From positions 1 to 13,660 of the forward strand of contig DAHVPA010000028.1 of NCBI GenBank assembly GCA_027318525.1: a stretch of DNA of 13,660 nt. The letters are read 5' to 3'. Of this stretch, positions 8,365-13,660 are shown piece after piece (position 1 is the first letter of the stretch; each line of letters starts with the position of its first letter). The position numbers were made by a program, and so were the translations under genes. Under the pieces are notes generated by a model. The model had not been told where the DNA came from and made no database searches. It saw only the letters and a list, made by a program, of their open reading frames with translations. This DNA comes from Candidatus Cloacimonadota bacterium. Its GTDB lineage: Bacteria; Cloacimonadota; Cloacimonadia; Cloacimonadales; Cloacimonadaceae.

Positions 8365-11300
8365 ATGAAAAAACTCATGATATTAATCATCCTGGCAGCG
8401 CTGGCAGCAGCTTTGCCTGCCGTCTGGCTGATAAACGAGGATTTTGAAAGCGGCGTCATGCCTGCCAACTGGACAGTTTATGACCAGGATGGCGACGGCA
8501 GAGTATGGAGAGTAATCAATTTTCCCTCCCAGGCACATTCCGGCTCTAAAATCGTTATGTGTGACAACTATCTGCCGCATGTCAACAACGACTGGCTTGT
8601 GACACAGCCGCTTACAATCACCGCGGGAGACTCTCTGCATTTCTGGGCAAGAGCCTGGGTTTCGACCGAGAATTTTAAGGTCAGGCTATCCACCACCGGC
8701 AACCTGATATCCAATTTCACCACTACTTTGTTGAACATTACAGATATCGGCACCACCTATCAGAACTACCATATCAATCTGAGCAGCTATGCCGGGCAGA
8801 CAGTTTATCTGGCATTTTACTGGCAATGTGATAACTATGGCATGGTGCTGGATGACATCAAGGTTGGTCAGGCAGCAGGTATTCTTCCCGTTCTGAATTT
8901 ACCTGATTCCTTCACATTTGAGGAAGACCAGTCTCTGCAGGTGGATTTCACTCCCTATATTACTGTAGGAAACATCAGCGCTGCTTCTTTGTCAGTGACA
9001 GGGAATACGCATGTTAATACCCAGATCAACGGTCTTAACGTAACCTTTACGGCACCCGACTGGAACGGGACTGAGCTGCTTACCTTCACCCTCAATGACG
9101 GTATGGGTCATCCGCCCGTCAGCGACAATGTTTCAATAATTGTAACGCCCCGCCCTTTGGTTGATCTTGGGGTGCAGAACATTGTCCGTCCTTCCGGATT
9201 GGTATATCTGAACAGACAGATTTATCCTTCTGCCACAGTCCGCAATGTAAGTGAGAATCCCTTCACGGGAACTTTTACTCTGTCCTGCTGGATACAGGAT
9301 TCCTCCAGTCTCACTGTCTACAGCGATTCTGTATCTTTCGTTTCCGGTCTGGCTCCGGATAGTCTAGTCTCCCTGGTTATGTCCAATGCCTGGAATACTT
9401 TGACGGAAGGAAACTACACCGTCAGCTTTACGATTACGACGCCTGATGATAATCCGGCAAACAACACTATGTCAGCGGCAGTCCAAGTTCTGGAACATTT
9501 TGGAACCAGCTCTCCCGATGCTTTCGGATACCAGTGGATTGATAGCGAAGAGGTGGGCGGACCAGTCTTCAACTGGATAGAAATCAGTTCCACAGGGACT
9601 TCCAGTATCATGTATGGAGTAAACGAATTCCATGGTGATGACAATTTTTCCGAACCGATTCCCCTTGGTTTTGAATTCCCTTATTACGGACAAAGCTATT
9701 CTCAGGTTTATATTGATATAAATGGCGAGATGCTGCTCTGTCCCAACACATTCTATACTCCTTTCCCGGGAGTCAATTGGGATACGGATGGATTCATGTT
9801 CAATTACACCTATCCCGTTCCCGGTTATACGCAGATGCCGGGTCTGATATCTGTTTTTTGGGATGACCTGATTGCCAATCAGGGAGTCGGTGATGTCTAT
9901 TTCCAGACCTTTGGCAATGCGCCAAACCGTTACCTCGTTGTGCAGTGGAACAACCTCAAATTCCTGGCTGGAACTGGCGGAACGCCTACCCTGAAGTTTG
10001 AAGCCATCCTGCATGAAAATGGTGAAATCATCTTTCAATATCTAAATGTGGTTAATGGTCAGACCGGATCCAATGCCGTGCATGACAGCGGCAGAAGCAC
10101 GACCGTCGGCATCCAGAATCAGGATGCACTGGTAGGATTGTGTTATCTGCGTGAAATTGTGCAGGGACTTACCTATATCGGTATTGAGCCGGAGGGAAAC
10201 CTGCTCCACAACAATCTTGCCATCCGGTTTTATAATGACAACGACGTCCAGCCGCCCCACATCACCTATGACCCCCAGGGCAATACCTTTAGCCTCACGC
10301 CGCAGATCACTGTCAATGTCGCCGATATGTCGGAACTGGAATACGTAAACCTGCATTACAACGCAGGTGGAGGATGGCAGTCCATGCCCTTTACCAGTCA
10401 TGCTTCAGTCAACCAATACACATTCCAGGTGCCGGATCTGCCGGCTGGAATTGAATTCCAGTATTACTTTGAAGCTGCCGATACAATAGGTAACACTGCC
10501 AGATTGCCCCAGACCGCTCCGGTCGAATATTACACCTTCCGCATTCTGCCTACTGCCGGAGTTCAGACTCTCTTGCTTTATCCCGGCAATCAGGATTACC
10601 AGCGCATTGAATTTCAGGCATACACCTCTGCTTTGGATTCGCTGGATGTGGTCTATGACATCTATGACTGGGAGGAATATCCCGTTTACTCCATTCCTGT
10701 CCAATACAGCAATCTCTTTTGCTATGCGAATACCGGTTCTCATAGCGATAAGGGAATTTATCTGGCTGAAGTGCTGATGGATTATATGGATACAGGCACA
10801 GTTGCCAATCCCAAAAATGTCTTCTTCGCTTCTGACGGAATGGCTTTTTCCCAGAGCGGATTCCCCAATTCCGATCCGGTCAAAAAACTCATGGATGCCT
10901 ATTTCCGCACCTCCTATGTGGCAACCGGTTTGGGTGGCGGAACCAATGGTTTGGCTGGTCCTGATGCTTTGGGATATGTCAATGGCAGCATTGTTGCAGT
11001 TGATGACTCTCCGATTGGTGTCCCCGGCATCGAGGTCCCCGTTTATGCCAATAGCCCCGACTGCATCTTTGAAAAGGATGCCTGCCCCTCCTGGTATGAG
11101 ACTGAGGTGCAGAATCCCCAGATTGGCTCCAACAATGCCTTTTATTTTGAAGATGGTCCCGTGGGCGGACAAGCTTATCTCTATCACGGAGTTTGTGCCA
11201 CCTGGATTGACAATCTCATCTACAAAGCGTTTTACTTCAGCTTTGATTTCTCCCAGGTGACGAATGAAAACACCCGTATCTTTATGTTGGATGACGCTCT

Positions 11301-11628
11301 GGAATGGTTCGGAACCCCCACTTCCAATCCAGGTGAAGTTCCTGCTCCGGCATATATCGTCCGTCAAAACTATCCCAATCCCTTCAATCCCACCACCCGG
11401 ATTGATTTTAATACGATCTCCAAAAATGCGGACACCCGCATCACCATTTATAATGCCAAAGGTGAGAAGGTGCGCTCTTTACTCAATGCCAAGCTTCCTG
11501 CCGGAAGTCACAGCGTCGAATGGAATGGCAGGGATGACAGCGGGATGACAGTATCCTCAGGCATTTATCTCTACCGTTACCAAAATGGCGATATCGTCCG
11601 CACCCGTAAAATGTTATTGACAAAATAG
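8365..11628 (+). CDS. Secreted multidomain adhesin-like protein with T9SS type A sorting domain
   Basis: 1087 residues. ATG 8365 follows GGAGA at 8356-8360. A signal peptide covers residues 1-19. Domains I can make out are: a choice-of-anchor J/cleaved-adhesin domain at 22-168 (starts NEDFESG, ends LDDIKVG); an Ig/cadherin-like domain at 174-262; a CARDB-like domain at 263-375; a nidogen-like beta domain at 379-627 (YYGQSYSQVYIDINGE, then YLVVQWNN); another beta domain at 628-732; a mixed alpha/beta segment at 733-983; and a FlgD-like Ig sorting domain from about 990 to the end, with NYPNPFNP at 1002-1009 and a KMLLTK terminus. The 733-983 segment (TLLLYPGNQDYQ, VYDIYDW, NVFFASDG) resembles the amidotransferase-like folds seen in some large secreted proteins, without a clear nucleophile. 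Sorting-domain proteins are exported and attached to the surface or released. Binding or adhesion is the likeliest role, but this is an inference. Confidence 0.9.
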   Translation: MKKLMILIILAALAAALPAVWLINEDFESGVMPANWTVYDQDGDGRVWRVINFPSQAHSGSKIVMCDNYLPHVNNDWLVTQPLTITAGDSLHFWARAWVSTENFKVRLSTTGNLISNFTTTLLNITDIGTTYQNYHINLSSYAGQTVYLAFYWQCDNYGMVLDDIKVGQAAGILPVLNLPDSFTFEEDQSLQVDFTPYITVGNISAASLSVTGNTHVNTQINGLNVTFTAPDWNGTELLTFTLNDGMGHPPVSDNVSIIVTPRPLVDLGVQNIVRPSGLVYLNRQIYPSATVRNVSENPFTGTFTLSCWIQDSSSLTVYSDSVSFVSGLAPDSLVSLVMSNAWNTLTEGNYTVSFTITTPDDNPANNTMSAAVQVLEHFGTSSPDAFGYQWIDSEEVGGPVFNWIEISSTGTSSIMYGVNEFHGDDNFSEPIPLGFEFPYYGQSYSQVYIDINGEMLLCPNTFYTPFPGVNWDTDGFMFNYTYPVPGYTQMPGLISVFWDDLIANQGVGDVYFQTFGNAPNRYLVVQWNNLKFLAGTGGTPTLKFEAILHENGEIIFQYLNVVNGQTGSNAVHDSGRSTTVGIQNQDALVGLCYLREIVQGLTYIGIEPEGNLLHNNLAIRFYNDNDVQPPHITYDPQGNTFSLTPQITVNVADMSELEYVNLHYNAGGGWQSMPFTSHASVNQYTFQVPDLPAGIEFQYYFEAADTIGNTARLPQTAPVEYYTFRILPTAGVQTLLLYPGNQDYQRIEFQAYTSALDSLDVVYDIYDWEEYPVYSIPVQYSNLFCYANTGSHSDKGIYLAEVLMDYMDTGTVANPKNVFFASDGMAFSQSGFPNSDPVKKLMDAYFRTSYVATGLGGGTNGLAGPDALGYVNGSIVAVDDSPIGVPGIEVPVYANSPDCIFEKDACPSWYETEVQNPQIGSNNAFYFEDGPVGGQAYLYHGVCATWIDNLIYKAFYFSFDFSQVTNENTRIFMLDDALEWFGTPTSNPGEVPAPAYIVRQNYPNPFNPTTRIDFNTISKNADTRITIYNAKGEKVRSLLNAKLPAGSHSVEWNGRDDSGMTVSSGIYLYRYQNGDIVRTRKMLLTK

Positions 11629-11645
11629 CGATAACTCTTGGGAAT

Positions 11646-11680
11646 CAAGCCTCTGCTTGCAGGGGCTTGGTTCTGTTTTT
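11646..11680 (+). terminator. Intrinsic terminator of the two-gene secreted-protein unit
   Basis: CAAGCCTCTG at 11646-11655 pairs with CAGGGGCTTG at 11660-11669 over 10 bp with one G-T wobble, closing a CTTG loop. The tail GTTCTGTTTTT follows directly. It sits 17 bases after the stop at 11628 and so ends the transcript of the two giant genes. It also separates them from the HTH gene. Confidence 0.88.
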
Positions 11681-11713
11681 AGACCCTTTGGGATGTCTGT
11701 CCCTGATTGATAA

Positions 11714-11720
11714 AAAGGAA
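11714..11720 (+). promoter_or_regulatory. Ribosome binding site AAAGGAA supporting the start at 11731
   Basis: AAAGGAA ends 10 nt before ATG 11731. An in-frame TTG at 11707 would lie upstream of this site and has no comparable purine-rich sequence at suitable spacing. The ATG is therefore preferred, giving the N-terminus MLENIYIIRN. Confidence 0.6.
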
Positions 11721-11730
11721 TATAAATAGA

Positions 11731-13098
11731 ATGCTGGAAAACATCTATATCATCAGAAACCACTCACAGGTCAAACAGCTCAGCAACAAACTCAAATACC
11801 AGATTCTCAATGAACTCATCAATAATGCCGCCACCTGTCAGCAATTGGCGGATATCTTTGCCGTCAGCAAACAGAAAATCCATTACCTGCTCAAGGAACT
11901 GGTCAAAGAAGAACTCATCTCCGTCGACGACAATGTAGCTCCTGACAACAACAAGGAAAAATACTTCCGCGCCCGAGCCAAGAATTATATCCTCGATTTC
12001 TCACTCGGAACCACCAAAGCTGCTTCCCTCAACCACAGGGAACTGGTGCACAACATCCTGGATATGGAGCACAAGGTCTCCCTGGGTGAAATCGCTGCCA
12101 ATATCCTCGATAACAGCCTCAGGATGAAACCCAAGCAGTCCCTGTTCATCAACACCGGCGAATACAATATGCCCCTGGTCCGCAGGATTGTGACAGAAGC
12201 CGCCAAACGCCAGATCAGCGTCACCCTCAAATATCAGGACAGAGCCATGGTGCAGGACAAGTATGACCAGCTCTCCTATTCCGCCCTCACCCGTGACTTT
12301 GAAAACTTCAACAAGCTGCTCCGCCAGCACGATATCTATCTCAATCTCAATGGTGAGGCAAGATTCGTTCAGCCCCCCGACAAATACAAGCTGGAAATCC
12401 AGCAGCGCTCCCTCCAGAAAAGCCTTGAGATTATCAAGAAGAACAACATCAAGGTCGCCATGATGCCCGGTCTGAACAACGAAACCCTGTCCGAAAACGC
12501 CATCCTGACCGAGCTTAATTTCTGGAAAGCCATCAATGTGGACTACCGCCGCCTCTATGAAGAAACAGAAGCTCTGCGCGAAGAACTCAGCCGGCACAAA
12601 TGGATCGAGATTGAAAGCGGACAGCACAAACTCAAGTTCGAAATCGAAAGCATCTTTTGCGAATACGGCTCCTTTACGGACAATCCTTCCCAAATCCCTG
12701 TCATCAACCTGCCCGGCGGCGAAATCCTGATTATGCCCAAACCCGGCTCGCTCAATGGCACGGTGCAGGGCGACATGGGCTATACCTTTGGCGAAAAGGT
12801 CAGCCAGCCCTTCCTCCAGATTAACGATAATGCCATTGCCACCTATTCTGCAGCGCACAACGGACAGCTCATCCGCCAATCCATTGATGATGGCGGCAAA
12901 GACGGCGGCAGGATTGCTTTCATCTGTCTCGGCACCAATTACAATATGGGGCTGGAGCATATCGATTTATCATATAAAAGCAAGACCAAGGGCTTTCTCA
13001 GCCTCTATTGGGGAGAAAATGTCTCCATGGGCGGAACTGTCGCCGGCAAGTGCGAATGGATGGTCTTGCTCGATGATTTCAAACTAAATCTGACCTGA
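11731..13098 (+). CDS. Winged-helix regulator fused to a degenerate M29/NicX-type aminopeptidase fold
   Basis: 455 residues from ATG 11731 (463 if TTG 11707 is used); no signal peptide, so cytoplasmic. Residues about 16-65 form an ArsR/MarR-like winged helix (KYQILNELI, CQQLADIFAVSKQKIHYLL as the HTH, then KEELISV). From about 100 on, the protein resembles M29 aminopeptidases and the related NicX family: SLRMKPKQSLFINTGEYNMPLVRRI matches their N-terminal block, and NLPGGEILIMPKPGSLNGTV (from N326) matches the P-x-GE block with Glu331. By my alignment from memory, the other metal ligands are replaced: the second Glu by Phe397, the His of the HIALG-type strand by Ser424, and the final H-x-D by Glu442 and Met444. 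This suggests a metal-free ligand-binding sensor rather than a peptidase, probably controlling transcription. The targets are not visible. It is closed by a terminator at 13163-13201. Confidence 0.8.
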   Translation: MLENIYIIRNHSQVKQLSNKLKYQILNELINNAATCQQLADIFAVSKQKIHYLLKELVKEELISVDDNVAPDNNKEKYFRARAKNYILDFSLGTTKAASLNHRELVHNILDMEHKVSLGEIAANILDNSLRMKPKQSLFINTGEYNMPLVRRIVTEAAKRQISVTLKYQDRAMVQDKYDQLSYSALTRDFENFNKLLRQHDIYLNLNGEARFVQPPDKYKLEIQQRSLQKSLEIIKKNNIKVAMMPGLNNETLSENAILTELNFWKAINVDYRRLYEETEALREELSRHKWIEIESGQHKLKFEIESIFCEYGSFTDNPSQIPVINLPGGEILIMPKPGSLNGTVQGDMGYTFGEKVSQPFLQINDNAIATYSAAHNGQLIRQSIDDGGKDGGRIAFICLGTNYNMGLEHIDLSYKSKTKGFLSLYWGENVSMGGTVAGKCEWMVLLDDFKLNLT

Positions 13099-13162
13099 CC
13101 GGTAGTATCACTATCCTCTCAGCAACGCATATTTAACCATAACTGATTCCATCTCAGCTCAC

Positions 13163-13201
13163 GGATTCCCGCCTAACCGGCGGTGAATCCTTTTCTTATT
13201 T
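13163..13201 (+). terminator. Intrinsic terminator after the HTH fusion gene
   Basis: GGATTC (13163-13168) and CCGCC (13169-13173) pair with GGCGG (13179-13183) and GAATCC (13185-13190). The 11-bp stem has one bulged T and a TAACC loop. The tail TTTTCTTATTT follows. There is no T-tract on the other side, so it works only for plus-strand transcripts. Confidence 0.85.
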
Positions 13202-13228
13202 CCCCCTTCTCCTCCCCAATACCCGATA

Positions 13229-13328
13229 TATATCAAAAGCAGACCAAAAGAAAATCAAAAGTATATCAAATGTATTCTTGAATACATTTGATATATATTT
13301 GGTATAGATTTGATATACATTTGGTATA
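13229..13328. repeat. 100-bp inverted array of eight 11-bp units
   Basis: Left units, end to end, are TATATCAAAAG (13229), CAGACCAAAAG (13240), AAAATCAAAAG (13251) and TATATCAAATG (13262). A 12-bp centre, TATTCTTGAATA, occupies 13273-13284. Four units in reverse orientation follow: CATTTGATATA (13285), TATTTGGTATA (13296), GATTTGATATA (13307) and CATTTGGTATA (13318). Written in one orientation the consensus is roughly WAWAYCAAAWG, with CAAA invariant in all eight. The innermost part is a perfect 16-bp inverted repeat, 13262-13277 against 13280-13295. Units have no spacers, and the period is close to one DNA helical turn. The array may be a cooperative protein-binding site, a structured RNA or a dispersed mobile-type repeat. 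Confidence 0.85.
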
Positions 13329-13423
13329 CTTTGGCAAAAGAGAATGACCCGACAGACAGAAAACTGATTATGAAGTTCAGAACCAGCTCAAAACCTTTAT
13401 GGTAAATGGTTTACGAGTAGTGC

Positions 13424-13660
13424 TTATCGGATTAGCAGCAGTTTGGCAGTGCGGGACATGTTGCCGGAGGTCAGGCGGCAGAAATAGACTCCCGATGCCA
13501 GAAGACGGTTGTTATCGTCCTTGCCATCCCAGGATGCGGAGTTCAAGCCTTTGGGCATGGATGCCTGGAGCAGGGATTGGACCTTCTGCCCCTTGAGGTT
13601 GTAGATGTCCATCCTCACCTCTCCTTGTTCCGGTAAAATGAAGCTGAGCTTCGTCTCAGT
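13424..13660 (-). CDS. Secreted protein, C-terminal T9SS type A sorting domain (partial, cut by right edge)
   Basis: The minus-strand frame enters at base 13660 and ends at TAA (13426-13424), giving the last 78 residues. The visible part is almost exactly one FlgD-like Ig sorting domain: TKLSFILPEQGEVRMDIYNL, then KGQKV, SWDGKDD, ASGVYFCRL, and the basic end AKLLLIR. It matches the end of the 1087-residue protein in this window motif by motif (ITIYNAKGEKV, EWNGRDD, SSGIYLYRY, KMLLTK). An internal GTG at 13618 looks like a start, but the domain continues upstream of it, so the real start lies outside the window. The protein is expected to be exported; its functional domains are not visible. 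It is convergent with the HTH fusion gene, 325 nt away. Confidence 0.88.
   Translation of the reverse strand, partial: TETKLSFILPEQGEVRMDIYNLKGQKVQSLLQASMPKGLNSASWDGKDDNNRLLASGVYFCRLTSGNMSRTAKLLLIR

Larger units (their letters stand above)
13099..13423. other. Convergent intergenic interval with terminator and 11-bp inverted array
   Basis: This interval lies between the plus-strand HTH fusion gene and the minus-strand gene at the right edge. It contains an intrinsic terminator (13163-13201), a pyrimidine-rich stretch (13201-13218) and the eight-unit inverted array (13229-13328). A weak hairpin at 13391-13412 has no T-tail. I see no small gene with both a ribosome binding site and a convincing frame. 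Confidence 0.6.

Noticed and set aside
10405..11367. Long open frame of 320 codons on the minus strand
   Set aside because: It lies wholly inside the 1087-residue secreted protein gene, which has clear domains and a sorting motif in its own frame. The antisense translation shows no recognisable family and no ribosome binding site that I can support.
11688..11716. Promoter for the HTH gene with TTGGGA and TAAAAA at 17-nt spacing
   Set aside because: Both hexamers are poor matches, and the second overlaps the ribosome binding site, leaving no room for a normal leader.
12001..12960. Long open frame of 319 codons on the minus strand
   Set aside because: It is antisense to the well-supported HTH/aminopeptidase-fold gene, a common by-product of codon bias. 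Its translation has no coherent domain pattern.
13229..13328. CRISPR array or phage-type attachment site
   Set aside because: The units are 11 bp, contiguous and without spacers, and orientation flips in the middle. No integrase or cas gene is visible nearby.
13391..13412. Hairpin AAACC-TTTA / TAAA-GGTTT as terminator of the minus-strand gene
   Set aside because: It has a bulge and low G+C, and no T-run follows on the minus strand, so the support is too weak.
13399..13596. Plus-strand open frame of 65 codons near the right end
   Set aside because: It overlaps the minus-strand sorting domain, whose motif match is strong, and the plus-strand translation has no recognisable features.

Overview
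The window reads as ordinary protein-coding bacterial DNA with no rRNA, tRNA, CRISPR array or recognisable transposase. Two genes end in a Por/T9SS type A (FlgD-like Ig) sorting domain. One has the motif NYPNPFNPTTRI; the other is a minus-strand gene cut by the right edge. Together with very large secreted beta-rich proteins and roughly balanced base composition, this points to the FCB superphylum. My best guess is a Cloacimonadota-like anaerobe (Candidatus Cloacimonas relatives). That assignment is an inference from protein style, not from a marker gene.

Layout, left to right. (1) Positions 1-2966 hold a tight plus-strand operon for extracellular O-acylation: the tail of one SGNH/GDSL hydrolase, a second SGNH hydrolase gene broken by one in-frame TAA codon, and a complete MBOAT acyltransferase that overlaps it by one base. 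(2) Positions 2967-3538 are non-coding, with three 11-nt direct repeats plus an inverted copy, a perfect 10-bp inverted repeat, and the leader of the next gene. (3) Positions 3539-11628 hold two giant secreted proteins, probably co-transcribed (41-nt gap) and closed by a strong intrinsic terminator at 11646-11680. The first has two Fn3-like plus beta-helix modules. The second is a mosaic of adhesin-type domains ending in the sorting domain. (4) Positions 11731-13098 encode a winged-helix DNA-binding domain fused to an M29/NicX-type aminopeptidase fold whose expected metal ligands are mostly replaced, which suggests a ligand-sensing regulator. An intrinsic terminator follows. (5) Positions 13202-13423 contain a striking 100-bp array of eight 11-bp units, four in one orientation facing four in the other, between convergent genes. 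(6) From 13424 to the right edge is the C-terminal sorting domain of another secreted protein on the minus strand.

How the genes fit together: the SGNH and MBOAT proteins should move acyl groups onto an extracellular or envelope polymer. The large proteins look like surface-exposed or secreted adhesin or binding proteins. The HTH fusion may sense a small molecule or peptide and control transcription; its targets cannot be read from the window. The most unusual items are the 11-bp inverted array, the apparently metal-less aminopeptidase-fold regulator, and the single nonsense codon in the SGNH gene.
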